Shown: positions 26,051-36,100, numbered from the stretch's first letter. The stretch is 64,000 nucleotides of DNA from Elusimicrobiota bacterium (GCA_016721625.1 JADKHR010000001.1:1736001-1800000), one strand, 5' to 3'. Made by a program: numbers and translations. Notes: a model not told the origin generated them from the letters alone.

Positions 26051-26109
26051 GGGCTCCACCAGGGCGGAACGCATGCGATTCTCGCCCCTCGTTTTGAAGG
26101 ACTTTTCCC

Positions 26110-27735
26110 ATGGCTGATCCGCAAGGTTTCCTTTGTCTCGTCCTCCACGCGCACCTCCCCTACGTGCGCCACCCGGAATACCCGGACTTCCTCGAAGAAG
26201 ACTGGTTCTACGAGGCCGTCACCGAAACGTATGTTCCCATTCTGGACATCATGGAACGGCTGGCGGGGGAGAAAATCGCTTTTCGCATCACCATGTCCCT
26301 CACGCCTCCTCTTTGCAACATGCTGGCTGACGATATGCTTCTTTCCCGTTACCGCGCCAAGCTGGAAAAATTGGTGGAGTTGGGGGAAAAAGAGGTGTTC
26401 CGCACGCGGAGTCTCCCGGGCGCTTTCCAGGAAACGGCCGCCATGTACCTCTCCAAATTTAAGCGGGTCCGCGAAATCTTCGACGCCTGCGGGGGACGTC
26501 TCCTCACCCGGTTCAAGGCGCTCCAGGACTTCGGACTTCTCGAGATCATCACCTGCGGCGCCACCCATGGCTATTTGCCCCTCATGATCCACGAAGAATC
26601 CCGTCGGGCTCAGGTGCAGGTGGCGGTCCAGGACTACCATCGTCATTTCGGTCGGGCGCCGCGGGGCATTTGGTTGCCCGAATGCGCCTACGCCCCCGGG
26701 GTGGACAGCCTCCTTAAGGACAACGGCATCAAATTTTCCTTCTTGGACTCCCACGGGGTGTTGTTCGCCAAACCCCGCCCCCGTTTCGGCGTTTTCGCGC
26801 CGATTTATTCGCCGGGCGGCGTGGCGTTCTTCGGCCGCGACATGGAGACCGCCCACCAGGTGTGGTCCGCCGAACAGGGGTACCCCGGGGATTTCAATTA
26901 TCGGGAATTCTATCGGGACATCGGTTACGACTTGGATTACAACTACGTCCGCCCCTATTTGCACGACGACGGAGTCCGCCGCAACACGGGGATCAAATAC
27001 CACCGCGTCACAGGCCGCGTCGCCCTGGCAGACAAGGAACCCTACCTCCCTTCCAAGGCCCGGGACACCGCGGCCAGCCATGCCGGCAACTTCTTGTTCA
27101 ACCGTGAGCGGCAGGTGGAATATTTGAGGGGCGTCATGAACCGGCCGCCGTTGGTGACCTCGGTCTACGACGCGGAACTTTTTGGGCACTGGTGGTTTGA
27201 GGGGCCGGATTTCCTGGAGTCCCTGCTTCGCAAGATCCATTACGACCAAGACCGGGTCAAGACAACCCATCCCGTCGAATACCTACAACGCTTCCCGGAA
27301 CAGCAGATCGTCGAGCCGGAACCTTCCAGCTGGGGAGACAAAGGCTATCACGAAGTGTGGCTGAACGCTTCCAACGACTGGATTTACCCTCACCTCCACA
27401 TCGCCGCTGAGCGCATGATCCATCTGGCCAACGTTCATCCCAACGCCGAGGGCCTGCTTCGCCGGTATCTGAACCAGGCGGCGAGGGAACTGCTTCTGGC
27501 TCAATCTTCCGACTGGGCTTTCCTCATGACCGTGGGCACCGCCCGGCAGTATTCCGAGAAACGCACCCGGGACCACATGGGGCGGTTCCTGGACCTGTTC
27601 CACCGCATTCAGGAGAATGGTTTAGACGAGGGGTTCGTGGCCAACCTGGAATCCATCGACAACATTTTCCCCGGCATCGACTACCGCGTTTATCAAAGCG
27701 CCGGAGCCCGGGAGCTCGCCGCCGCCGGTCGCTGA
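26110..27735 (+). CDS. GH57 1,4-alpha-glucan branching enzyme
   Basis: A 541-residue enzyme creating alpha-1,6 branches in glycogen. GH57 markers: LHAHLPYVRHPE at the N-terminus, GIWLPECAY with the nucleophile Glu at residue 191, and YDAELFGHWWFEGP with the acid/base Asp at residue 354. A C-terminal DUF1957 helical domain follows. GAAGGA precedes ATG 26110. Length is normal. With the DUF4912 gene it forms a short glycogen unit; no glycogen synthase is present in the window. Confidence 0.95.
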   Translation: MADPQGFLCLVLHAHLPYVRHPEYPDFLEEDWFYEAVTETYVPILDIMERLAGEKIAFRITMSLTPPLCNMLADDMLLSRYRAKLEKLVELGEKEVFRTRSLPGAFQETAAMYLSKFKRVREIFDACGGRLLTRFKALQDFGLLEIITCGATHGYLPLMIHEESRRAQVQVAVQDYHRHFGRAPRGIWLPECAYAPGVDSLLKDNGIKFSFLDSHGVLFAKPRPRFGVFAPIYSPGGVAFFGRDMETAHQVWSAEQGYPGDFNYREFYRDIGYDLDYNYVRPYLHDDGVRRNTGIKYHRVTGRVALADKEPYLPSKARDTAASHAGNFLFNRERQVEYLRGVMNRPPLVTSVYDAELFGHWWFEGPDFLESLLRKIHYDQDRVKTTHPVEYLQRFPEQQIVEPEPSSWGDKGYHEVWLNASNDWIYPHLHIAAERMIHLANVHPNAEGLLRRYLNQAARELLLAQSSDWAFLMTVGTARQYSEKRTRDHMGRFLDLFHRIQENGLDEGFVANLESIDNIFPGIDYRVYQSAGARELAAAGR

Positions 27736-27762
27736 ACCCGACCTGGCCCGGGGCGTCTTAAC

Positions 27763-27791
27763 TTGCCGGGACTGGGCCTGTTTTTTAAAAT
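27763..27791 (+). promoter_or_regulatory. mscL promoter TTGCCG-17-TAAAAT
   Basis: TTGCCG at 27763-27768, TAAAAT at 27786-27791, 17-base spacer, 48 bases before the mscL ATG. Confidence 0.65.
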
Positions 27792-27839
27792 GGCCGTCTG
27801 AAAATCACTCCAGTTTTCCATAAAGCAACGGGGGGTCCC

Positions 27840-28259
27840 ATGAATATTCTTAAAGAATTTAAACAGTTCGCCATGCGGGGGAATGTGGTGGACATGGCGG
27901 TGGGCGTGGTCATCGGCGGCGCTTTTGGAAAAATCGTCACCTCTTTGCTGAACGATGTGTTGATGCCGCCCTTGGGCTTGCTGACCGGCGGGATGGATTT
28001 CACCGATCTTTCCTTTACGCTCAAAGCCGGGGTGGACGGATCCAAGCCCGTCACGCTGAATTACGGGGCTTTCATCACCGTGGTGGTGGATTTCATTTTG
28101 GTCGCCATGGCCGTTTTCGCCATGGTCAAGCTCATGAACTCCTTTAAGAAGGCCGACGCGCCCCCTCCTGCCCCCAGCGTCAAAGAGTGTCCCCATTGCC
28201 TCCTGTCGATCCCTTTGGCCGCGAAGAAATGCGGTCATTGCACGAGCGTTCTGGCCTAG
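27840..28259 (+). CDS. mscL: Large-conductance mechanosensitive channel with C-terminal zinc ribbon
   Basis: A 139-residue channel that opens under membrane tension in hypo-osmotic shock. The N-terminal FKQFAMRGNVVDMAVGVVIGGAFGKIV is a strong MscL signature; the second helix is near residues 75-100. After the MscL core, CPHC and CGHC (spaced by 12 residues) form a short zinc ribbon at the end, seen in some MscL proteins. The nearby outer-membrane OmpA genes follow directly. Confidence 0.95.
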   Translation: MNILKEFKQFAMRGNVVDMAVGVVIGGAFGKIVTSLLNDVLMPPLGLLTGGMDFTDLSFTLKAGVDGSKPVTLNYGAFITVVVDFILVAMAVFAMVKLMNSFKKADAPPPAPSVKECPHCLLSIPLAAKKCGHCTSVLA

Positions 28260-28267
28260 GCCCCCCG

Positions 28268-29425
28268 ATGCTTTTCTTTAACCCACGAAAGTTCGTTGTG
28301 ATCTTAACGGCGGCGGCCACTCTGGCGACGGTTCTCCGGGCGGCGGAAGACGCCATCGGCCGCTGGGGGTTGGGCGGCGCCATCGGGATGGGAGATTTTC
28401 TGAGATCCTCCGACCTTCGGGAGGCCACCAAACCGGGCCCCTACGCCGCGGGGTGGCTCCGCTACGGAATGACGGAGCAAGGGGAACTTTTGCTGGCTCT
28501 GGACAGCGTTCAAGGCAAAGGAACCGGGGACAATTCCCAGGCGCGTTTGAGGCCCGTCACCATCAATTGGCTCCAGTCGTTCGGGGAAGGGGCGTGGACG
28601 CCGTTCCTCACCGCGGGCGTAGGCCCGGTCTGGACCCGCGGAACCGGCACGGAAGAACGGGACCGGATGATGTTTTCTTTCCGGGCCGGCGCCGGCCTGG
28701 AACACCCGCTGGGCGAGTCCCTCCGTATTGGAGCGGGCCTCACCTATAACCACGCTTTTGCCGATGGACGTTACGCCCCGGCGTCCTCCGCCTTGAGCGC
28801 AAACGTCTCCGCCAACTGGTTTTTCCGTTGCGGGAACGTTCGTCCCGCTCCGAAGGCCGCTCCGAAGGCCGCCGCCCCCCCGCCGGAAGCCGACGCGGAC
28901 GGCGACGGCGTTCCGGACAGCCGAGATACCTGCCCCGGCACCGACTCGGGGGTGCCGGTGGACGCCCTGGGATGCCCCAAGGACACGGACCTGGACGGCG
29001 TTTTGGATTCCAAGGATAAATGTCCCGACACACCGGCCGGAACTCTGGTGGATGAAACGGGGTGCGTCGCGAAGGAAGTCTCCGTCACGTTGGACATCAA
29101 GTTCGGTCTCGGCAAGGCGGACGTGAACCCGGAATTCGATCCGCAAATTCAGCGCGTGGCCGACTTCATGAAACGGTTTCCCCATACGACGGTTCTGATT
29201 GAAGGTCACTCGGACAATCTGGGGAGTCCCCAAGGCAATCGCGCGCTTTCGCAAAAGCGGGCGGAGGCGGTGCGAAATCATTTGGTGTGGAAGTTTGGCG
29301 TGGACGGTTCGCGGGTGACGGCGAAAGGGTTCGGCCCGGACCGCCCGATCGCCGACAATAAATCAGAGGAAGGCCGCGCCGCCAATCGGCGCGTGGTGGC
29401 GGTGGTTTCGGATGCAAAAAAGTAA
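28268..29425 (+). CDS. OmpA-family outer-membrane protein (first tandem copy)
   Basis: A 385-residue protein from ATG 28268. Signal peptide, a beta-barrel domain (residues about 30-200), two calcium-binding type-3 repeats (DADGDGVPDSRDTCP and DTDLDGVLDSKDKCP), and a C-terminal OmpA domain with peptidoglycan-binding residues (IEGHSDNLGSPQGNRALSQKRAEAV). It should tie the outer membrane to peptidoglycan. Paralogous to the next gene, with one more type-3 repeat. Confidence 0.92.
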   Translation: MLFFNPRKFVVILTAAATLATVLRAAEDAIGRWGLGGAIGMGDFLRSSDLREATKPGPYAAGWLRYGMTEQGELLLALDSVQGKGTGDNSQARLRPVTINWLQSFGEGAWTPFLTAGVGPVWTRGTGTEERDRMMFSFRAGAGLEHPLGESLRIGAGLTYNHAFADGRYAPASSALSANVSANWFFRCGNVRPAPKAAPKAAAPPPEADADGDGVPDSRDTCPGTDSGVPVDALGCPKDTDLDGVLDSKDKCPDTPAGTLVDETGCVAKEVSVTLDIKFGLGKADVNPEFDPQIQRVADFMKRFPHTTVLIEGHSDNLGSPQGNRALSQKRAEAVRNHLVWKFGVDGSRVTAKGFGPDRPIADNKSEEGRAANRRVVAVVSDAKK

Positions 29426-29440
29426 AAGAGGAGTCTTAAA

Positions 29441-30577
29441 ATGAAACGAACATTTTTATCGGTTTTACTGATCGGATCGGTGGCGGGAAGTCTTTGGGCG
29501 AACGACGCCACGGGGCGGATCGGCATCGGCGGGGCGGCCGGCTGGAGCGATTTGATCGCCCGGGATGAAGCCCGTCAAGCGACCCACGCGGATTATTTTA
29601 GTTCCGGCTGGCTCCGCTATGGAATCTCTGAGAAAAACGAGTTGATTTTGGGGGTCGATTCAATCCAGTTCAAAGTCAAGGACGACTCCGATGCCAGCCA
29701 TCCCCGGATCCGCCCGCTCACCGTGGGTCTCTACCATTCTTTCCGATCGGCCGGCCGGCTGATCCCCGTGGCGACCTTGGGGGTCGGAGCGGCGGATGTT
29801 CGCTGGATGGACCCTTCGGGAGACCGGTCCAAAACCACCTTCGCCGCCCAGGGCGGACTTGGTTTGGAATATTTCCTCATGAATTCCTTTAGCGTGGGCG
29901 CCTTGGCGCGAATCCATTACGTTTACAACGAGTCCACGGATTATCGAACCGAAGCCACGGCTTACACCGCCGGGCTCATGGCCAACTTGTTCTGGGGTGG
30001 GAAGAACTCTTCTCCCCAGTCCGCGGCGACTCCCGCACCCGCACCCGCGGCGACCCCTGCGGAGGTGGCTCCCCCTGTCGCGGTGGCGGCGACGCCCATC
30101 GTTGCGGCGGCCGCCGTGCCGGCGGTACCTGTGGACTCGGACGGGGACGGCATCGTGGATTCAGCGGACGTTTGCCCGAATACCCCCGCCGGCACCTTGG
30201 TCAATGAGAAAGGATGCCCCACCGAGACCGTTTCGGTCACTTTGGACATCAAATTCGATTCTGGGAAGGCGGACTTGAAGCCGGAATATGACGCCCAATT
30301 GTCGAAAGGCGCCGCGTTCCTGAAAAGCCACCCCGACACCACGGTCGTGATTGAAGGCCACACCGACAACCAAGGGTCCGCCGATGGGAATAAGGCGCTC
30401 TCTCAAAAACGAGCCGACGCTATTCGAAACGCTTTGGTGGATCGTTTTGCGGTGGCAGGAAATCGAGTTTCGGCCAAAGGTTTCGGCGCCGCGGTTCCCT
30501 TGCAGGACAACGGGACGCCCGAAGGCCGTGCGGCCAATCGCCGCGTGGTGGCGACGATCTCGGCTGTAAAAAAATAA
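29441..30577 (+). CDS. OmpA-family outer-membrane protein (second tandem copy)
   Basis: A 378-residue paralogue of the preceding gene, preceded by GAGGAG. It has the same order: signal peptide, barrel (YFSSGWLRYGISEKNELILGVDS parallels YAAGWLRYGMTEQGELLLALDS), an Ala/Pro-rich linker of about 40 residues, a single type-3 repeat (DSDGDGIVDSADVCP), and the OmpA domain (IEGHTDNQGSADGNKALSQKRADAI). Local gene duplication is evident. Confidence 0.92.
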   Translation: MKRTFLSVLLIGSVAGSLWANDATGRIGIGGAAGWSDLIARDEARQATHADYFSSGWLRYGISEKNELILGVDSIQFKVKDDSDASHPRIRPLTVGLYHSFRSAGRLIPVATLGVGAADVRWMDPSGDRSKTTFAAQGGLGLEYFLMNSFSVGALARIHYVYNESTDYRTEATAYTAGLMANLFWGGKNSSPQSAATPAPAPAATPAEVAPPVAVAATPIVAAAAVPAVPVDSDGDGIVDSADVCPNTPAGTLVNEKGCPTETVSVTLDIKFDSGKADLKPEYDAQLSKGAAFLKSHPDTTVVIEGHTDNQGSADGNKALSQKRADAIRNALVDRFAVAGNRVSAKGFGAAVPLQDNGTPEGRAANRRVVATISAVKK

Positions 30578-30586
30578 TTGATAAAG

Positions 30587-30621
30587 TCCCCAGGGGCGGG
30601 AGGACCTCCCGCCCCTGGGGA
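30587..30621. terminator. Perfect 17-bp hairpin after the OmpA pair
   Basis: Positions 30587-30603 and 30605-30621 are perfect inverse complements around a single central A. There is no U tract, so it may stabilise the mRNA end rather than terminate. Confidence 0.6.
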
Positions 30622-30648
30622 CGATATGACCAATAGAGGAGTCTTTCC

Positions 30649-31368
30649 ATGAAACGATTACTTGTCCTGTCGGCGATAGCTTTTTTAACGGTTCCCACGC
30701 GGTCGGAAGAGGCCCCGGCCAAGAACTGGAAAAACGAGGCTCAATTTTCTTTTCTGTCCACGCGAGGAAACAGCCAATCCCGCACCCTGGGCGCCGGAGA
30801 GAAGTTCAATTGGGCCAAGGACAAGACCGGTCTTGAAGCGTGGGGACACGCTTTGAACGTGGAAAGCGACAACCAACGCACTTCGGAAAAATACGACGCC
30901 GGGGAAAAAGTGGAATGGAAGCTGACCGACCGGAATTACGTTTTTGAGCGGGGCCTCTGGGAATCCAACCGCTTCGCCGGTTACAGCCACCGCTATGATG
31001 CCTCCCTGGGCTATGGCCGCGAAATCGTCAAAACCACGGCCAACGAACTGTTCGCCGAATTGGGCGGCGGTTACATCAACGAACAACGCACCCGTTCTCC
31101 CCGAATCGATTTCGCCTCGGGCCGGGCCTACGCGAAATACGTCTACAACTTCTCTGCGACGTCCCTGTTTTCCCAGGACGGCGAGTACCTCCACAATTTC
31201 GACGACCCCAACGGCTATCGCGTGAACAGCGAAAGCGCGCTCAAAGCCGGTTTTTCAACCCACCTGGCCCTCAAACTCTCCTACACCTGGAAACACGTTC
31301 ACGAACCCGCTCCCGGTTTTAAACGCGACGACAACACCACCCTGATTTCCCTGCTCGTCAACTACTAA
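30649..31368 (+). CDS. DUF481 outer-membrane protein (YdiY-like)
   Basis: A 239-residue protein with a signal peptide and repeated amphipathic beta strands. FLSTRGNSQSRTLGAGEKFNW is the typical opening of the DUF481 family (putative salt-induced outer-membrane protein). It ends in an aromatic residue (LLVNY), as beta-barrels do. GAGGAG precedes ATG 30649. Function is unknown. Confidence 0.88.
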   Translation: MKRLLVLSAIAFLTVPTRSEEAPAKNWKNEAQFSFLSTRGNSQSRTLGAGEKFNWAKDKTGLEAWGHALNVESDNQRTSEKYDAGEKVEWKLTDRNYVFERGLWESNRFAGYSHRYDASLGYGREIVKTTANELFAELGGGYINEQRTRSPRIDFASGRAYAKYVYNFSATSLFSQDGEYLHNFDDPNGYRVNSESALKAGFSTHLALKLSYTWKHVHEPAPGFKRDDNTTLISLLVNY

Positions 31369-31401
31369 CCGGGCGCCCCGATTTTTTCGGGGCTAGCCCG
31401 G
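31369..31401 (+). terminator. Terminator-like hairpin after the DUF481 gene
   Basis: CCGGGC-GCCCCGA pairs with TCGGGGC-TA-GCCCGG around a short T-rich loop, right after the stop codon. No strong U tract follows. Confidence 0.55.
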
Positions 31402-31561
31402 TCGAGGGTCCTCCTTCCAACACGGCGTCCCACGCCTGGGAAAAGGTTTTTCCCATGGGCGGGATCCCGGTTTTTCTTTCCCTATTCGTTGGACGGCTTT
31501 GCCGCCCCAGTGGCAGGAGCACCGCGACCGGGCCCTCCTCTGTCCAACTTGAAGTTCCGCG

Positions 31562-31744
31562 TTACCGTTCCGATAAAAACGGCAATATTTCCAGATCGGG
31601 GTTGATATTTCTGGTTTTGGACCCTCGCGTGAGACGCCAGAGGGTTCCGGTGTAGAAGAATTCCCAGGTGGGGAGGTTTTTTCCTTCCCCCTTCTGGGAA
31701 TCCGTTGAAGAAGTCCGGATGAAGTTGATGATTTTCTGGCTCAT
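31562..31744 (-). CDS. Small hypothetical protein (60 aa), divergent from the TetR gene
   Basis: Runs on the - strand from ATG at 31744 to TAA at 31562. A strong ribosome site (GGGGAGG, eight bases before the ATG) supports translation. The sequence MSQKIINFIRTSSTDSQKGE and the rest is basic and has no signal peptide or membrane helix; WEFFYTGTLWRLTRG is its most distinctive part. I recognise no family. It faces away from the TetR gene, whose operator region may serve both. Confidence 0.5.
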   Translation of the reverse strand: MSQKIINFIRTSSTDSQKGEGKNLPTWEFFYTGTLWRLTRGSKTRNINPDLEILPFLSER

Positions 31745-31799
31745 GGTTTTTTCCTCCCCCCCCCTTGGACCCCCGAGGGGGAAAAAAGTTCCCGCCCCC

Positions 31800-31828
31800 T
31801 TGACAAAAAACCGAAGTCGTGGTATATA
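31800..31828 (+). promoter_or_regulatory. Promoter of the TetR-lipase operon
   Basis: TTGACA at 31800-31805 with TATATA at 31823-31828 (17-base spacer); the alternative TATAGT at 31825 has a 19-base spacer. Confidence 0.75.
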
Positions 31829-31845
31829 GTGAGTGTTCACTCACT
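31828..31845. promoter_or_regulatory. TetR operator (perfect palindrome)
   Basis: AGTGAGTG-TT-CACTCACT, perfect 8-bp arms, sits at the expected transcription start of the TetR-lipase operon. Autoregulation is inferred. Confidence 0.75.
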
Positions 31846-31859
31846 TACATGGAGGGACC

Positions 31860-32444
31860 GTGCACTTTATCGTTGAGAAGTCCAAAGCCAAAACCATCCT
31901 CCCCAAAATCATGCGGGCGGCCGTGCGCCTGTTCGTGGAAAAGGGAATCGATGGGACGACCACCAAGGATATCGCGGCCAAAAGCGGCGTTTCGGAGGGG
32001 GCCCTTTATCGGCATTTTAAGAGCAAGGAGGACCTGGCCTACCATCTTTTCTCGGTCCATGTGAACGATTTCACGCTGGACCTGGCTTCCAGGGTGGCGG
32101 AGGAAAAGGAATTGCACAATAAGCTTCGTGCCTATATATCAACATGTTTTGAGGCATTTGAGACAGAACGCGATCTTTTCACCTTCCTGATCCTCTCTGA
32201 ACACCGGGAGTTGGATCGTTTCCCTTCCACTTTCAAACACCCGGGGCATGTGGCCCTGGAGCTGGTGACGGCGGGCCAGAAAGCGGGGGTATTCCGAGTC
32301 ATGGAACCCTATATTGGGGCCTCGATTCTGGTGGGAAGCATCATTCGCCTTTGCATCGCCCGGATCCGAAAGGCCATCGAAACGGACCTTCGAAAAAACG
32401 TCGATATTGTCACCAAAAGCCTCTGGGGGGGCCTCGTAAAATGA
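31860..32444 (+). CDS. TetR-family regulator
   Basis: A 194-residue regulator. GTG 31860 is chosen because GGAGGG lies at 31851-31856; the upstream GTG 31833 falls inside the operator. Helix-turn-helix: GTTTKDIAAKSGVSEGALYRHFKSKEDLAYHLF. The C-terminal part resembles those TetR proteins that sense lipids or other hydrophobic ligands, but the ligand is unknown. It overlaps the lipase gene (ATGA), so both are probably controlled by the operator at 31828. Confidence 0.92.
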   Translation: MHFIVEKSKAKTILPKIMRAAVRLFVEKGIDGTTTKDIAAKSGVSEGALYRHFKSKEDLAYHLFSVHVNDFTLDLASRVAEEKELHNKLRAYISTCFEAFETERDLFTFLILSEHRELDRFPSTFKHPGHVALELVTAGQKAGVFRVMEPYIGASILVGSIIRLCIARIRKAIETDLRKNVDIVTKSLWGGLVK

Positions 32445-32462
32445 GTGTTCGCTCGCTTATAT
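32440..32462. promoter_or_regulatory. Second TetR-operator-like sequence at the lipase start codon
   Basis: These 23 bases match the operator region 31828-31850 at 19 positions. The copy includes the lipase ATG. The palindrome is less perfect than the first. Confidence 0.5.
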
Positions 32463-33160
32463 CAAGCCTTCTGTTTCTCACCTTGGTTCCGGCTCTGTTT
32501 GCGGAAGTTCGGCCCCAGGAAACCGTGGTTCTATTGCACGGGATCTTAAACCGGCCTTTCGTCATGAATAAAATCCAAAAAGGCCTTGAAAAAAATGGGT
32601 TTCTGGTCCTTAATTGGGGATACCACAGCACCGATAAAACTATTGAAGAATACGCCGCGGATCTCAAAACCTTTGTGGAGTCACAAAAGGTGACCGGCCC
32701 CATCCACTTTGTGGGGTTTTCCCTTGGGTCCATTATTTCCCGCTATTACTTAAGCACCACCCCGCCCGACCATTTAGGTCGCTTCGTGCAGATCGCTCCC
32801 CCCAACCATGGGTCTCGGTGGGTGGACGAGCTATTTGAATTCAAAGCCTTTCGCTGGGTCTATGGGGACAAGGCCATTCAGCAGTTGAAGGAAGACAGTC
32901 CCTTCATTAAGTCATTGGGGATTCCCCCCTGCGAATTCGGGATCATCGCCGGCGCCCAGGGGGACGGAAAAGGATTGAACCCGGTTTTGCCGGGGGACGA
33001 TGACGGGTCCGTGGCGGTTTCTAGCGCGCAATTGGAGGGAGCCAAGGACTTCGTTCAGGTTAAATCCGAGCATACGTTTCTGTTGGCGCAGGATGAAACG
33101 CGGGACAACGTCGTGGCGTTTCTTAAATCGGGCCGCTTTCTTCATCCCGACGAGAAATAA
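32441..33160 (+). CDS. Secreted alpha/beta-hydrolase (lipase-like)
   Basis: A 239-residue protein with signal peptide (cleavage after ALFA). The core opens with TVVLLHGIL (oxyanion region), has the nucleophile elbow GFSLGS with Ser at residue 94, a DDDGSVAVSSAQ segment with a candidate Asp, and SEHTFLL with the likely catalytic His. These fit extracellular or periplasmic triacylglycerol-lipase-like esterases. The substrate is unknown; coupling to a TetR regulator suggests a response to an ester or lipid. Confidence 0.85.
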   Translation: MSVRSLISSLLFLTLVPALFAEVRPQETVVLLHGILNRPFVMNKIQKGLEKNGFLVLNWGYHSTDKTIEEYAADLKTFVESQKVTGPIHFVGFSLGSIISRYYLSTTPPDHLGRFVQIAPPNHGSRWVDELFEFKAFRWVYGDKAIQQLKEDSPFIKSLGIPPCEFGIIAGAQGDGKGLNPVLPGDDDGSVAVSSAQLEGAKDFVQVKSEHTFLLAQDETRDNVVAFLKSGRFLHPDEK

Positions 33161-33175
33161 AAAGGAGGTTTCGCC

Positions 33176-36100
33176 ATGCTGGGATTGGGTATGTTGTATA
33201 TGCTGGTCATCGCCGGGATCGTCGCGGTCCCGTTCTTATCCTTGGCCGCCTTTGTCCGAGTGGGGTCGCTCCAAAAACGTTTGGACCTCCTTCAGCGTGA
33301 GCTGGATATTTTGCGGCTTTCCCCCGGGTCCCTTTCCTCCGAGGAAATCTTGCGGCGGGTCGCGCGGCTGGAGGAGCGGCTGGACCATTTGAAGGGCGTG
33401 CTCCGATCCGGAGCCACCTCCATGAAAGGCGCCGGAGAACCGGAACCTTCTGTGCCTCCCGCGGTCCTCCGCGTTCCCCCACCCCCGCTCCCCGCGCCAT
33501 CTTTGCCCCCCACCATTCCCCCCGTGGTTCCGCCGGCGCGTCCGACCGTGATTCCTCCTGAACCGGTTCGGACGGGGGCCGCCGTCTCCTTGCCCTTAAC
33601 CAAAACGCCTCCGCCTTCCCGTCCCCCGATTTTAGAGCCGGAGCCATCATCGACGAAATCCTTTGCCATCGATTGGGACCAGTTCACCGGGGTTAAACTG
33701 TTCAGCTGGATCGGGGGATTCGCGCTTTTTCTGGGCGCTGTATTTTTCGTCAAGTACTCCATTGACCACGGCTGGGTCAGCCCCATGATGCGGGTTCTTT
33801 CGGGTTTCGTGTTGGGAACTGCCGCCATCGTCCTGGGAATTCAAACCCAGAAGCGCGGATACGACGTGACGGGCCAAACCCTGGCCGCCGCGGGATGCGC
33901 CATCCTTTACGCCGACGCCTTCGCGGCCCACGCTCTCTACGACCTGTTGGGGGCCGGAGCGGCCTTCGCCTTTATGGCCCTCGTCACCGCCGTGGCTTTT
34001 TCCCTGGCGGTCAAAATGGATTCCCAGTATGTGGCCATCCTCGGCCTGGTGGGGGGGTTTCTCACGCCCCCTCTTTTGTCCACCGGAGTGGACCGGGCCT
34101 TGGGCCTTTTCAGTTACGTGACCCTCTTGGACATCGGACTTCTTTTGGTGGCCCTACGAAAACGGTGGATGTTCCTGATTTCCTTGGCGGCTGTCGGGAC
34201 CCTCTGCATGCAAATCGGCTGGGCGGTCAAGTTCTTTGAAGCATCCAAAATGGCCACGGCCGCTGGCATCAGTCTTTGGTTTTCCGTGTTCTTTGCCGCC
34301 GCCCGCCTTTGGGCGGAAGGAACGGAAAAAGAGGATTCCCACTCCCTGAGCGTGGCGGGAGCCATGCCTTTGGCCGCTATCCTATGCGCTTTCGTCAGCC
34401 TGACCAACTCCTCCGTGGCCGCCCATCCGACGATCGCCTTCGCCCTCTTATTTTTAGCGGACGCGATCCTCGCGGGACTCGCCTATCGCCGGGAAAAACT
34501 GCAACCGGTCCATGTCTTAGCCGGAGCCGTGGCTTTTATCGCTCTCCTGGTTTGGACCGGCGGATCCCTTTCGCCCTCCACCCTTCCCCACGCATTGGCG
34601 GTTTACCTCCTGTTGGGGGCCCTCCACGGCGCCTTCGCCGTGGTCCTCCATCGAAAAGGAGGAACGCGCGGGGTGGTGACCCTGGGCCAGCTTTATCCCG
34701 CGGTGTTCCTCATTCCGCTCATGATGGCGTTGACCCGCCAATTGGTTTCGCCGGCGTTCCTTTGGCCCGTGATATTTCTTTTAAACGCCATCACCATCGT
34801 GGCCGCCATCGCCACCGGGTTTTTGTGGGCGCTGATCGGGGCCTTGGGGCTGAGCCTCCTCGCCGCGTCCCTGTGGTTGACCCAGCTTTCCGCCGGGGAT
34901 TTGCCTGGCCTCTTGGTGGTGATCGGAGGCGTGGCCGCCCTTTTCTTCGGGGCCGGACTCTGGGTTCAACGCGGTAAAAATAGAACCGCTCCGGATGAAT
35001 CAACGACCCAACCGGAGGGCGCCTCCCTCCCGTCGGGGCTCACCGACGCCATTCCCGCCCTCGGCAGTCTTCTGCCGTTCCTCCTCCTGGGTCAGGCGGC
35101 GATTCATCTCAAACTGGCCAACCCCGCGCCTGTCTTCGGGCTGGGGTTCCTCCTTGTCCTTTTGCTCCTGGGGCTCGCGTCGCGCCGTGGAGCCGGAGCG
35201 GGATTCTGGTCCCGGTCTCCCTGCTCAGCATGGTCCTCCTGCAGTTCGTCTGGCATGGAGCCCTCTTCGACCCCAACAATCCCTTCATCGCCGCGCCCTG
35301 GTATCTGGCGACCCTGGGCCTTTTCATGACGTTGCCCTTCTTTTCCAAATCTTTGGGCGCGCTTTTCGAGTCCTGGGTGGGTTCCGCGGCGGCGGGGCCT
35401 CTCCTGTTCTACCTGTTGTATAAAGTTTATGTAGTATTTCCCGGCTCTTCCACGATCGGGGCTCTGCCCGCGGTACTGGCCGTCCTCACCTTCGCTGGGT
35501 TGGCGGACGTCCTGCGCCGGGACCCGGACACTCTTCCTCGCCGACAGACGCTCCTGGCGATGTTCGGGGGCGTAGCTCTCTTTTTTGTCAGCCTCATATT
35601 CCCACTTCATTTCGACCGGGAATGGATCACCCTGGGATGGGCGTTGGAGGGCCTGGCTCTGGTTTGGCTATTTCGCCGAGTTCCCCATGGGGGACTCAAA
35701 ATATGGGGCGGCGCCCTTCTGGCCATCGCTTTCGTGCGGTTGGCCATAAATCCGGCGGTTCTTGAATATCACCCCCGCTCTGGAACGCCGTTTTTCAATT
35801 GGTACTTGTACGCCTACGGGGTCACCACGGCCTGCCTGTTCCTTTCCGCCCGGCTGTGGCGGTCCGACCCAGACAGGCCCGACGCTTGGGCGGGCGTTCC
35901 CATCGTCACTGGCCTGAACGCCCTGGGGGCGGTATTGCTCTTTCTTCTCATGAACATTCAGATCGCCGACTATTTCAGCCCAGGAGCCACCCTCACCTTC
36001 AACCTTTCCGGTTCCCTGGCCCAGGACCTGAGTTATACCTTGGGTTGGGGTCTCTTCGGCCTGGCGCTTCTCATCCAGGGACTTCAAAAAAGGTCCCAGG

